Positions 29,833 to 38,762 of a stretch of DNA of 64,000 nucleotides are shown in pieces. The position numbers and the translations under genes were made by a program. Source of the stretch: Oceanospirillaceae bacterium ASP10-02a (GTDB lineage Bacteria; Pseudomonadota; Gammaproteobacteria; Pseudomonadales; Balneatricaceae); assembly GCA_905182035.1 (NCBI GenBank), contig CAJIZL010000005.1, positions 92,255 to 156,254 of the forward strand. Reading direction: 5' to 3'. The notes under the pieces are model-generated. The model did not search any database and had not been told where the DNA came from. It worked only from the letters and a program-made list of their open reading frames with translations. How positions within the stretch are numbered: position 1 is the stretch's first letter; each line of letters begins with the position of its first letter.

Positions 29833-31140
29833 TTAAGCCTCCACCTGGTTGGCAACAATTTTAGCCGCCGCTCGTAAACCTAAACTAAAGTCAGCTTGTA
29901 TGTCTTTAAGGGTCTCTATGCCTACGGATACGCGGATCAGGTCTGCGCTAATGCCCGCTGCTACAAGGTCTGTTTCACTCAAGCGTGAATGGGTGGTGCT
30001 GCCTGGATGGAGCACCAGAGTGCGTGAGTCACCCACATTGGCTAAGTTTGATGACAGTTGTAGCGCATTGATAAAGGCAGCGCCGGCGTCGCGGCCACCT
30101 TTTACACCAAAGGTGAGCATGGAACCTGCGCCCTTGGGGAATAGGGTTTTGGTATGTGTGTCTGCATCAATATCGGGGTGGTTGACCCAAGCAACTGCCT
30201 CTTGTTGTTGTAGCCATGTGACCATGGCTTGAGCATTAGATACATGCTGCTGCATGCGCAGGCTCAAGGTTTCTAAACCCTGCAACAGTAAAAATGCGTT
30301 ATGGGGTGTCATAGCTGCACCTATGTCACGCATCGATTCGCAACGAATACGCATGGCTAAAGCAGCAGGGCCAAACTCTTCCCAAAAATTCATACCGTGG
30401 AAAGGTTCGTATGGCTGGGTTAGTGTTGGGAAGCGGCCACTTTTAAGCCAATCAAAATTGCCCCCATCTATCACCACCCCACCAACAGCAGCACCATGGC
30501 CACCAATCCACTTGGTAACAGAATGCACCACCACATCAGCCCCGTGCTCAATTGGGTTGTTAAGGTAGGGCGTTGCAAAGGTGGCGTCCACAACTAAGGG
30601 TATGCCTTGAGCATGGGCAGTTTTGGCAATGGCAGGTAAGTTAGATACCGCAAGACCAGGGTTGCCAATAGACTCACAAAACACCAGTTTAGTATTGTCT
30701 TGTATAGCATTAGATACAGCTGTTTGATCATTAATATCAACAAAGGTGCAGTCGATATTAAACCGTTTAAGGCTGTGTTTAAGGAGTGTAACGGTAGAGC
30801 CATATATTTGTGCTGCACTGACAATATGATCACCAGCGGAACAAAGGCTAAAAAAACTCACAAACAGAGCACTCATCCCAGAAGCAGTACAAATAGCCCC
30901 TGCGCCACCTTCTAAAGCCGCCAAACGTTGCTCTAATACAGCAACAGTAGGATTGGTAATGCGGCTATATATATGACCACCTTGCTCCACATTAAATAGC
31001 GCAGAAGCTTCGTCTACACTGTCAAACACATAAGAAGTGGTTTGGTAGATAGGCACAGCCCTAGAACCATGATCTGATTCGGGCTGGTAGCCACTGTGCA
31101 GCGCAATGGTATCGGCGCCTAAAAAAGAAGATTTGCTCAT
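29833..31140 (-). CDS. metY: O-acetylhomoserine sulfhydrylase (MetY type)
   Basis: PLP enzyme that joins O-acetylhomoserine with sulfide to give homocysteine, or with methanethiol to give methionine directly. At 435 residues it is the longer MetY class rather than MetB. The opening is TIALHSGYQP, with YSRITNPTVAVLEQRLAALEGG and the PLP-lysine motif HSVTKWIGGHG (Lys near 209). It starts 18 bases after a DmdA-like gene. Because DMSP breakdown through DmdA yields methanethiol, this pairing suggests direct methanethiol assimilation. Confidence 0.92.
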   Translation of the reverse strand: MSKSSFLGADTIALHSGYQPESDHGSRAVPIYQTTSYVFDSVDEASALFNVEQGGHIYSRITNPTVAVLEQRLAALEGGAGAICTASGMSALFVSFFSLCSAGDHIVSAAQIYGSTVTLLKHSLKRFNIDCTFVDINDQTAVSNAIQDNTKLVFCESIGNPGLAVSNLPAIAKTAHAQGIPLVVDATFATPYLNNPIEHGADVVVHSVTKWIGGHGAAVGGVVIDGGNFDWLKSGRFPTLTQPYEPFHGMNFWEEFGPAALAMRIRCESMRDIGAAMTPHNAFLLLQGLETLSLRMQQHVSNAQAMVTWLQQQEAVAWVNHPDIDADTHTKTLFPKGAGSMLTFGVKGGRDAGAAFINALQLSSNLANVGDSRTLVLHPGSTTHSRLSETDLVAAGISADLIRVSVGIETLKDIQADFSLGLRAAAKIVANQVEA

Positions 31141-31158
31141 AGTGTTGCCTTATTGTTT

Positions 31159-32286
31159 TTATTTAGCGGGTGTTTTTGGTATCAAGCCTAGGGCGTCAAA
31201 GTTAAACGGTAGGGGAGTCAGCTGGCCTTGTAATATACCAAGGTTGGTGTGAGCGTCTAGCGTAAGGTTAGTGCCTAAAGCGGACAAAGAGCACAAGACA
31301 AACGCCAAGTGTACGCCATATTTTGGGGAATAAGCTTGGCTAGTAATTTCACCTACACACAGGTCACCTAAGTACACGTTCGAATCAGAAATTGTACAGG
31401 CTTGGTCGATGACTAAACCCTTTAGTTGACGCTGGGGCACAAGTTGACGCAGAGCAGGCAGAGATAAGCTGTCAATGTTTGCATCTAGGTCGACGTATTG
31501 GCCTAGGCCACATTCAAAAGGAGTGGTGTCGTAATCCATGTCATTACCTAATGACAATAAACCACTTTCAACACGTTCAATCCCATTAGGGCAACCTGGG
31601 CCTACGCTTAGGTCTTGTCCCTTATCAAAAAGCTCATCCCATAATGGGCCAGCAAGGCTGGCATCGTTAACATAAATTTCAAAGCCACCTTGTTTACTCC
31701 AGCCAGACCGAGCCACCTGCATGTCTACACCTTGGTAGGACATAGCTTTAATGTTGAAGAATTTAATTTCACGCACACTTTCACCAAACACTCTGGCCAT
31801 CAGTTCTTCGGCCTTTGGGCCTTGAACGGCAAGGGGCCAAACATCAGGTTCAGTGACGCTAACGTCCAAGTTAAAACCGGTGGCTAAGCCCTGAGCCCAT
31901 AACATAACGTCTGTATCTGCAATGGATAGCCACCAATTGTTGTCAGATAACTTGATGGCGATCGGATCATTAACAATACCACCTTGAGGGTTGCAGAGTG
32001 GCACATAAAAGCAACGACCAACGTAGGCTTTGGATAAGTCTCTGGGTGTCATGAGCTGAATCAAGCGGTAGGCATCAGGCCCACTAATAGCCACTTGTTT
32101 TTCACAAGATACATCCCACACTTGCACGTGTTCACACAAATGCCAATAGTCGGCCTCAATGCTTTGGAACTTAGTGGCTAATCGGGTGTGGTTATAGACT
32201 GTGTAGCCGGTAACTCCAGCAGCCTCAACTCGACTAGTAAATGGTGTGGAGCGGATGCGGCGAGAGACAGACAGTTCTGGATTCAT
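31159..32286 (-). CDS. dmdA: DmdA-type DMSP demethylase, paralog 1
   Basis: A 375-residue GcvT-fold protein. DmdA moves a methyl group from dimethylsulfoniopropionate to tetrahydrofolate, leaving methylmercaptopropionate. Segments recalled from DmdA are clear: TPFTSRVEAAGVTGYTVYNH, YWHLCEHVQVWDVS, QLMTPRDL, EPDVWPLAVQGPKAEEL and SGWSKQGGFEIYV. Length fits DmdA (about 370). The ATG at 32286 begins the conserved part; the open frame runs 21 codons further. First gene of the dmdA-metY-hydrolase-FadN-like operon. Ordinary aminomethyltransferase is the alternative but fits less well. Confidence 0.82.
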   Translation of the reverse strand: MNPELSVSRRIRSTPFTSRVEAAGVTGYTVYNHTRLATKFQSIEADYWHLCEHVQVWDVSCEKQVAISGPDAYRLIQLMTPRDLSKAYVGRCFYVPLCNPQGGIVNDPIAIKLSDNNWWLSIADTDVMLWAQGLATGFNLDVSVTEPDVWPLAVQGPKAEELMARVFGESVREIKFFNIKAMSYQGVDMQVARSGWSKQGGFEIYVNDASLAGPLWDELFDKGQDLSVGPGCPNGIERVESGLLSLGNDMDYDTTPFECGLGQYVDLDANIDSLSLPALRQLVPQRQLKGLVIDQACTISDSNVYLGDLCVGEITSQAYSPKYGVHLAFVLCSLSALGTNLTLDAHTNLGILQGQLTPLPFNFDALGLIPKTPAK

Positions 32287-32365
32287 AATGTTGCAACCAA
32301 GAGAAAATTGTGCCAAAAATAAGTAAGGGAAATATACGCTGCCATTCAATATGGTGAAATAGATA

Positions 32366-32399
32366 AACCTAGCCAGTCACTTTTGAGACTGGCTAGGTT
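32366..32399. terminator. Strong hairpin between the two dmdA-like genes
   Basis: A perfect 13-bp stem (32366-32378 with 32387-32399) has an 8-base loop. On the minus strand it is followed by TTATCTATTT, a broken U-tract, so it probably terminates or attenuates transcription from paralog 2 into paralog 1. On the plus strand six T start two bases after the stem. Confidence 0.75.
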
Positions 32400-32416
32400 C
32401 GTTTTTTCAAAGCGTG

Positions 32417-33535
32417 TTAACGACAGGCAGTGAGGCCTAATTCGTCAAAATCAAAAGGTAGGCTAGTCAGCACACCCCTAGCTTTACCTTGGTCTGTGTT
32501 AACCTCCACTGTGGTGGCACCATTTAAGGCTGCTAAATCACACATTACAAAGGCTAAACGACGCATATACTTAGGTGAGTATGCTTGGCTACGAACATCG
32601 CCAATTTTTTGATCACCCACAAAGACATTTAAATCAGCTAAGTTGCGGTGGTACTCCAGTACCAAACCCATAAGTTTTTTGCTAGGCGTGTGCTTCCTCA
32701 AAGCGGGTAAGCTTAAGCTTTTGACATCTGCGTCTAGGTCTATATATTTGTCTAAACCAATTTCAAATGGTGTGGTTTCATGGTCCATATCGTTGCCAAA
32801 AGACAGTAGCCCACTTTCGATACGTTCAATAAGGTTAGGGCAGCCTGCGCGCACGTCTAGATCTTGGCCTTTAGCAAATAACTCATCCCACAATTGAGTA
32901 CCAATTTCAGCATTATTCACAAACACTTCATAACCGGTCTGTTTGCTCATGCCAGAACGAGCCACTTTCATACGTTGACCATGGTAGACGAAAGGCGCAA
33001 TAGCAAAAAATCCTAGCTGTTTGATTTCATCGCCAAATACACGGCACATAAGATCTTCAGCCTTAGGGCCTTGTACGGCTAATGGGAAAATATCTGGTTC
33101 TCTTACTTCAACATCCAAGCCAAACCCTACGGCTAGACCTTTAGCCCAAAGTAATACGTCAGAGTCCGCAACAGACAAGCGCCAATGGCGATCATTGACC
33201 TTAATGGCCACGGCATCGTTCATCATTTTACCGTTTTCATCACACATAGGTAGATAGTAACAGCGGCCTACTTTGGCATGGGTTAAATTCCTCGGTGTCA
33301 TGTATTGAGCCAGCTGGTTAGCCCCCGGGCCCATAAGAGTCACCTGTTTTTCGCAGCTGACGTCCCATACCTGTACGTTTTCACACAAGTGCCAATAATC
33401 CACTTCGATACCACGGAATGAAGTGGCTAATAACGTATGGTTGTAAACCGTGTAACCACTCGCACCGGCAGCCTCTACACGGCTACTAAAAGGGGTACGG
33501 CGAGTACGACGAGAAATGGACAAAAGTGGGCGCAT
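32417..33535 (-). CDS. DmdA-type DMSP demethylase, paralog 2
   Basis: 372 residues, clearly homologous along its whole length to the neighbouring paralog 1 (about half identical by eye). Shared segments include SSRVEAAGASGYTVYNH, YWHLCENVQVWDVSCEKQV, MTPRNL, PLAVQGPKAEDLMCRVFGD and TTPFEIGLDKYIDLD. It differs at several otherwise constant places, for example GMSKQTGYEVF where paralog 1 has GWSKQGGFEIY. One copy may therefore act on a different methyl donor. The ATG at 33535 has CGGAG eight bases upstream. It is separated from paralog 1 by a strong hairpin. The demethylase substrate is inferred from family. Confidence 0.75.
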   Translation of the reverse strand: MRPLLSISRRTRRTPFSSRVEAAGASGYTVYNHTLLATSFRGIEVDYWHLCENVQVWDVSCEKQVTLMGPGANQLAQYMTPRNLTHAKVGRCYYLPMCDENGKMMNDAVAIKVNDRHWRLSVADSDVLLWAKGLAVGFGLDVEVREPDIFPLAVQGPKAEDLMCRVFGDEIKQLGFFAIAPFVYHGQRMKVARSGMSKQTGYEVFVNNAEIGTQLWDELFAKGQDLDVRAGCPNLIERIESGLLSFGNDMDHETTPFEIGLDKYIDLDADVKSLSLPALRKHTPSKKLMGLVLEYHRNLADLNVFVGDQKIGDVRSQAYSPKYMRRLAFVMCDLAALNGATTVEVNTDQGKARGVLTSLPFDFDELGLTACR

Positions 33536-33705
33536 GCAAATGGCTCCGTTGCATAAAAAGAGCCCCCATTTTGCCCGCAATTGATCTAGGCATCAAGCCT
33601 TGTTGTTAATGGAGACACTGCCACGTCGCTATGTTCCTCGCAAAGGCGCAAATACATAAATACCTTATCTTTACCAACCCAGTAAAGCATCTGACCCCAT
33701 AAGGT

Positions 33706-36700
33706 CTAAGCAGCATAGACCTGTTTATCAATGCTTAGACCTTGCAGGGAAACCTCCATCTGGTCCTTAGTTTTAGCCATGGATGTAGCACGAACATGGC
33801 CGTAACCACGCACCTCCTCAAACAGGCTCATGGCAGCCAAGATGCTGATGTGGTTTTGTGAGTTAAGTAAGCCGATCAAACTATCAACTTGGTTCACAAA
33901 GTAACTCAAAAATGCACGTTCTGCTTTGCGTTCCGAGCTATAGCTGTATGGGTCTAATGCCGTTCCACGAATTCCTTTTAGCATAGATAGAGGTTTCATG
34001 AGGCGTAACATCCAACTACCAACACGGTATTTTTTTGGCTGGTTAAGATGTTTGTTCCAACCCGAAAAACCTATTGGTGATAGATTTAATGAAAGGCTGT
34101 AATCTCCGGTAAACTCGGCGGCTAATTTTGCCTTAAAGTTTGGATGAGTAAACAAACGAGCGACTTCATACTCATCCTTGACGGCCAATAACTTAAAGTA
34201 GGTAATGGCCAATGAACGTAGCAAAGGCAGGCTTTGATCGGCAGGTAACAGCGCCGATATTTTTTCGTGCCACTGATTAAGCTGCTGGGTGTATTGTTGT
34301 GCTAATGCCTGGTTTTGATACGCCACTAGGCGTTGCTGGCGATCAGATAACAGCTCTTTATAACTGGGTGCTGCTGGTTGTATATGTAAAATCTGTGGTT
34401 GTTCTAACCCTACATGGGCTAACTGTCTACCTAAATGTAATGCCTGCAGGTTGGCTTCTATGGCTACCCCGTTTAGCTCAACGGCCTGTTTAAGGGCGCT
34501 GACAGATACTGGTACGAGGCCTTTTTGTAGGGCAAACCCGAGTAGCATCACGTTGGCAAATATGGTGTCGCCCATTTGTGCTAGTGCCAATTTATGGAAA
34601 TCCAATTGGTGTATGTCTTTGTGTACGTGACTGGCGATCAAATTAAGACACTCGTCTTGCTTGAAATCAAACCCTGCATCTTTCACAAAATTAGACACAG
34701 GAATAAGATGACTACTCAAAACCGTTTGTGTGGCTTGGCTGCACAAGCCCAGAACGCTAGGCGCAACGGTGACCACCGCATCTGCTGCCAGCAGCAAATC
34801 TGCACGGCCTTCAACAATACGAGGGGTGGTGACCTGTTCTGGTGAGTTAGCCAAACGTACATGACTTAACACGGCGCCACCTTTTTGAGCCAAGCCGGAG
34901 AAATCTAAGGTCATAAATGCATTACCATCCAAGTGTGCCGCCATACCTAGTAATGCGCCAATAGTAAGAACGCCAGTGCCGCCCACCCCAGTTACTGCAA
35001 TGTTAAAGGGCTGGTCTAGATTTGTCTGAGGTTGGGGTTCTGGCAGGTCTAACAACACTTGTTTTTGAGCCTTCGGTTTGCGTACTTGGGCACCTTCGAC
35101 AGTGATAAATGATGGGCAAAAACCCTTCACGCAGGATAAGTCTGCATTACAACTAGATTGGTTGATTTTACGTTTGCGCCCAAGGTCTGTCTCTAGTGGT
35201 TCTATAGCCACACAGTTAGATTGCACAGAACAATCACCACAACCTTCACAAATTTCCGGGTGAATCCAGGCCCGGGTTTTAATGGCTTCAGCCTTGCCTT
35301 GTTTGCGCAACCGGCGTTTTTCTGTGGCACAGGTTTGTTGGAATACGATAACACTCAACCCCTGTCTTTCACGTAAACGAACCATCACTGTTTCTAGCTC
35401 GTCACGGTGGCCTAAATACACGCCCTTAGCTAGTTCTGACTTTTTTATTTGTTTAGGGTCGTCTGCCAGCACGACAATCTCAGGTACCCCTTCATGAAAC
35501 AGCTGATGGGTGAGTTGAGGCATGGTTAAAATGCCATCTACACTTTGGCCACCAGTCATTGCTACGGCATCATTAAAGAGAATTTTGTAAGTGATGTTAG
35601 CCCCAGCGGCAAGGGACTGACGAATGGCTAAAGACCCAGAATGGAAATAGGTGCCGTCGCCCAGATTAACAAATTGATGGGCTTCTGCCGTAAAGTGAGC
35701 ACAACCTGCCCACATAGCACCCTCGCCACCCATTTGGCTAAAGGTTTCTGTGTTACGGTCCATCCACTGGGCCATAAAGTGGCAGCCAATGCCAGCTGCT
35801 GCGCGGCTGCCTTTGGGTACTTTGGTAGAGCTGTTATGGGGGCATCCTGCACAGTAAAAAGGTGTGCGAGTAACAGGTGCCAAAATCGAAGAACTGGTGG
35901 CATGTTGCTGGTCGATACGAGCTATTTGTGCTGAAAGGTGCATTTTGGTATCTGTGTCTAAATCAAGTTTCAGCAGGCGTTGCGCTATCACCTTGGCGAC
36001 CATGGGTACATCGAGTTCTTTATCCAACGGCAGCGTGCTTTGATCCTGCTCATCAAATTTGCCAATGATACGAGGGCGCTCATGGGTGGCCCAGTTAAAT
36101 AATTGTTGTTTGATCTGGTTTTCGATCACTTCACGGCGTTCTTCAATAACAAGAATTTCTTCTAAACCTTGAGAGAATTCGCGAATGCCTTGGGGTTCTA
36201 GAGGCCATGGCATACCTACTTTATAAATACTCACCCCCAGTTTAGCTGCTTGCTCATCTGTAAGGCCTAATTCGTGAATGGCTTGACGGGATTCTTCATA
36301 GGATTTGCCCGAAGCTACAATGCCAAAACGGGCTTTAGGTGAAACTAAGGTGACACGGTTGAAACCGTTAGCACGGGCAAATGCAAGGGCGGCATACGCT
36401 TTGTGATTTTGTAGTCTAGAATCTTGTAGCATGCGATCGTCGGGCCAGCGCAGATTGAGACCACCCTCTGGCACGTCGAAATCTTCAGGGATGACAAATT
36501 CCACATCTTCGTCTTTTAAATTTACAGCTGCAGTGGTTTCTACAGTTTCAGAAATAACCTTAAAACCGACCCAGCAGCCACTGTAACGTGACATAGCCAG
36601 ACCCGCCAAACCCATCCATATGTATTCGTGAATAGAGGATGGATAAAGTACTGGCATGGTGGATGACATAAAGGCGTGATCCGATTGATGAGGCACGGTG

Positions 36701-37170
36701 GAAGATTTTGCGCCATGGTCATCGCCAGCCACGCATAGTACACCACCATAAGGTGCAGAACCCGCAGCATTGGCATGTTTAAACACGTCGCCACAACGGT
36801 CTACACCTGGGCCTTTGCCATACCACATGCCCACAAGGCCATCGTATTGGGCTTCTTTAGAGAGGTGAAGTTGTTGCGAACCCCACACCATAGTGGCGGC
36901 TAGCTCCTCGTTGACGCCCGCTTGAAAACGAATGTTATGTTGATCTAGATATGGCTGTGCAAGTTCTAGGGTTTTGTCGAGCAAGCCCAGCGGTGAGCCA
37001 CGATAACCACTGATAAAGCCACCAGTATTTAAGCCTGCAGCTTGGTCACGGCGTACTTGGGCCATGGGAATGCGAGCTAAGGCCTGTACACCACTCATAT
37101 ACACTTGGCCAGACTGTTGGCGGTAACATTCGTATAAATCTTTGGGCTGGTGGGCAAGTGGCTTAGTCAT
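33706..37170 (-). CDS. Indolepyruvate:ferredoxin oxidoreductase, fused subunits
   Basis: About 1154 residues combining the IorA-like TPP-dependent part and the IorB-like gamma domain in one chain. It oxidatively decarboxylates aryl or branched 2-oxoacids to acyl-CoA with ferredoxin. Order: pyrimidine-binding domain (GFISGYRGSPLGLLDK), TPP-binding region (NLGDGTYFHSGSLA), ferredoxin-like cysteines near 640-690 (CEGCGDC, CVKGFCPSF), and a C-terminal gamma domain starting ITGVGGTGVLTIG-like at about 730. The ATG at 37170 has GAGACAG upstream; an earlier ATG lies five codons before. Divergent from an Lrp-type regulator, which often controls such genes. Confidence 0.9.
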   Translation of the reverse strand: MTKPLAHQPKDLYECYRQQSGQVYMSGVQALARIPMAQVRRDQAAGLNTGGFISGYRGSPLGLLDKTLELAQPYLDQHNIRFQAGVNEELAATMVWGSQQLHLSKEAQYDGLVGMWYGKGPGVDRCGDVFKHANAAGSAPYGGVLCVAGDDHGAKSSTVPHQSDHAFMSSTMPVLYPSSIHEYIWMGLAGLAMSRYSGCWVGFKVISETVETTAAVNLKDEDVEFVIPEDFDVPEGGLNLRWPDDRMLQDSRLQNHKAYAALAFARANGFNRVTLVSPKARFGIVASGKSYEESRQAIHELGLTDEQAAKLGVSIYKVGMPWPLEPQGIREFSQGLEEILVIEERREVIENQIKQQLFNWATHERPRIIGKFDEQDQSTLPLDKELDVPMVAKVIAQRLLKLDLDTDTKMHLSAQIARIDQQHATSSSILAPVTRTPFYCAGCPHNSSTKVPKGSRAAAGIGCHFMAQWMDRNTETFSQMGGEGAMWAGCAHFTAEAHQFVNLGDGTYFHSGSLAIRQSLAAGANITYKILFNDAVAMTGGQSVDGILTMPQLTHQLFHEGVPEIVVLADDPKQIKKSELAKGVYLGHRDELETVMVRLRERQGLSVIVFQQTCATEKRRLRKQGKAEAIKTRAWIHPEICEGCGDCSVQSNCVAIEPLETDLGRKRKINQSSCNADLSCVKGFCPSFITVEGAQVRKPKAQKQVLLDLPEPQPQTNLDQPFNIAVTGVGGTGVLTIGALLGMAAHLDGNAFMTLDFSGLAQKGGAVLSHVRLANSPEQVTTPRIVEGRADLLLAADAVVTVAPSVLGLCSQATQTVLSSHLIPVSNFVKDAGFDFKQDECLNLIASHVHKDIHQLDFHKLALAQMGDTIFANVMLLGFALQKGLVPVSVSALKQAVELNGVAIEANLQALHLGRQLAHVGLEQPQILHIQPAAPSYKELLSDRQQRLVAYQNQALAQQYTQQLNQWHEKISALLPADQSLPLLRSLAITYFKLLAVKDEYEVARLFTHPNFKAKLAAEFTGDYSLSLNLSPIGFSGWNKHLNQPKKYRVGSWMLRLMKPLSMLKGIRGTALDPYSYSSERKAERAFLSYFVNQVDSLIGLLNSQNHISILAAMSLFEEVRGYGHVRATSMAKTKDQMEVSLQGLSIDKQVYAA

Positions 37171-37299
37171 GACAAGCTGTCTCATGTAAATAGAGTGAGT
37201 TAGCGCAACAGTATGCCTTTGTTAAACTGAAAAAATATTGCGTCTTGTTATAGAAAAACGTCATAATATGAAATATTATTGTTGTATTTATTAATATTA

Positions 37300-37315
37300 T
37301 AGGACGGGCGTCCTA
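37300..37315. promoter_or_regulatory. GC-rich palindrome before the Lrp-type gene
   Basis: TAGGACG-GG-CGTCCTA, a perfect 7-bp inverted repeat, lies in an AT-rich stretch 12 bases before the ATG of the Lrp-type regulator. It is close to the ribosome site (GGTGAG), so it could be an operator or a translation-blocking hairpin. Confidence 0.5.
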
Positions 37316-37327
37316 ATATGGTGAGAT

Positions 37328-37810
37328 ATGAAGTTAGACTCCTTTGATATCAAGATACTACAGCAACTACAAAAAGACGCAAGTCAGTCCGTGCATACCA
37401 TCGCTGAGCATGTCGGCTTATCTCATACACCCTGTTGGCGGCGTATTAAGCGCTTGCAAGAAAGTGGCGTAATAAGCGCTAACGTGGCCTTGGTTAATGC
37501 TAAAAAAGTGGGCCTAGGAGTGGTGGTTTTTGTAACAGTGAAACTCAATAATCATGATGATCAGCTGTTGGCACAATTTGAAAGCGCTGCAGTGGCTATG
37601 GATGAAGTGATGCAGTGCTACATTATGTCTGGTGACGTGGATTATTTACTGCGTGTTGTAGTCCAGTCTATAGAGCAGTACGAACAAACTCTTAAACGTA
37701 AATTAGTTAAGTTACCTGGTGTTGCGGCGCTTAATTCTAGCTTTGCTTTGCGAGAACTAAAAAATCAGCATTTATTGCCATGGCAACTTGTGGCCACAGG
37801 AAAGCGTTAA
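37328..37810 (+). CDS. Lrp/AsnC-family transcriptional regulator
   Basis: 160 residues. An N-terminal winged helix-turn-helix (DIKILQQLQKDASQSVHTIAEHVGLSHTPCWRRIKRL, split here only by description) is followed by a RAM/ACT-like ligand domain with GDVDYLLRVV. Such regulators sense amino acids. It is divergent from the indolepyruvate oxidoreductase gene across 142 bases, so the likely target is that gene and itself, with an aromatic or branched amino acid as effector. The GGTGAG ribosome site precedes the ATG. Confidence 0.92.
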   Translation: MKLDSFDIKILQQLQKDASQSVHTIAEHVGLSHTPCWRRIKRLQESGVISANVALVNAKKVGLGVVVFVTVKLNNHDDQLLAQFESAAVAMDEVMQCYIMSGDVDYLLRVVVQSIEQYEQTLKRKLVKLPGVAALNSSFALRELKNQHLLPWQLVATGKR

Positions 37811-37820
37811 TAGTAGGCCT

Positions 37821-38753
37821 TTAGGGTGAAGCCATAATGTAGTCAGGGACAATACCAGACTGGGTAATGTAAGGTGATACATCGTGTTTGGCGAACAAAC
37901 CGTGGTCCGTCACCAAGGCTGTTTTTACACCATGTGCAGCGCCACCAAGAATGTCTGTGTGTAAGGTATCGCCAACCATTAAAATACGTTGCTTAGGAAT
38001 GCTTTCTAGGCCCGCACAGGCTAATTGGTATATGTTTGAGAAGGGCTTGCCGAAAAAATGCAAGGTTACTCCATTAATGGGGCTCAGTTGGTGGGCAAAA
38101 TATCCAGGTTCTAAACTGAAGCGATGTTCGTTGGGGGCCACCAAGTCTGGATTTCCCACCCATACTGGACGAGGGTTTTGGAGGAGACTCTGCATTAATA
38201 AGCATTGCTGGTGTTCAGTCCAACAGGACGCGCCCAATAATATAAACCCGCTGACCTTATCGAATAGCTTAATATCGTTCGCTAAGGCGATACTATCTAT
38301 GGGTAAGGTATCTAGCTGTGAATCGGGCCTGGCCATGACGCCCCAAAGAGTCGTGTCTTGTGCCAGAGGAAAAGACTCGGTAAGCCCGCGGCACAATGCA
38401 TCTCGGCTAGCGACTATATTCTCTAAAGCAAACTTAAAGCCCAGTTGTTTGAGTTTTATCTGAGTTTCATTGGCGGGTAGGCTCGCACCATTAGTTAATA
38501 CCATCACCCGTTTACCGGCTGATTGAAGAGTATGCACTGCTGCAGGCGCACTCTTAATGGCTGTCTGACCAAGGTTTAGCACGCCAAAGGCATCCAGTAA
38601 AAACACGTCAAAATCTTTTGCCAAATCAGCCAAGCCGTCAACCCATATACTCTTCTTAGGGAAATTCGCTGTGGGCAGGGTGTGTCGAATGGCCTCATAG
38701 CGCTCAAAAGCCCATTGGGAGGTAACTTCAATTTTTTCTAAATAGGTTTTCAT
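37821..38753 (-). CDS. HAD-superfamily class IIA phosphatase-like protein
   Basis: 310 residues of the NagD-like, TIGR01459-type group. HAD motif I is FLLDAFGVLN (nucleophile Asp54). The usual second Asp is replaced by Phe, a change I recall as Trp or Phe in this subgroup. Motif II is VMVLTNGAS, and the C-terminal metal motif is ILMVGDTLHTDILGGAAHG. The substrate is unknown; class IIA relatives act on sugar phosphates, nucleotides or pyridoxal phosphate. It is convergent with the Lrp gene and lies nine bases after the channel gene in the same direction. Confidence 0.85.
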   Translation of the reverse strand: MKTYLEKIEVTSQWAFERYEAIRHTLPTANFPKKSIWVDGLADLAKDFDVFLLDAFGVLNLGQTAIKSAPAAVHTLQSAGKRVMVLTNGASLPANETQIKLKQLGFKFALENIVASRDALCRGLTESFPLAQDTTLWGVMARPDSQLDTLPIDSIALANDIKLFDKVSGFILLGASCWTEHQQCLLMQSLLQNPRPVWVGNPDLVAPNEHRFSLEPGYFAHQLSPINGVTLHFFGKPFSNIYQLACAGLESIPKQRILMVGDTLHTDILGGAAHGVKTALVTDHGLFAKHDVSPYITQSGIVPDYIMASP

Positions 38754-38762
38754 TACAGAAAA

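Noticed and set aside
31159..33535. Calling the two DmdA-like genes glycine-cleavage T-proteins
   Set aside because: They share the fold, but the long segments recall DmdA rather than GcvT and no gcvH or gcvP is nearby.
35628..35934. Overlapping frames on both strands inside the indolepyruvate oxidoreductase gene
   Set aside because: The main frame is conserved across the whole stretch, and the others are low-complexity shadows.
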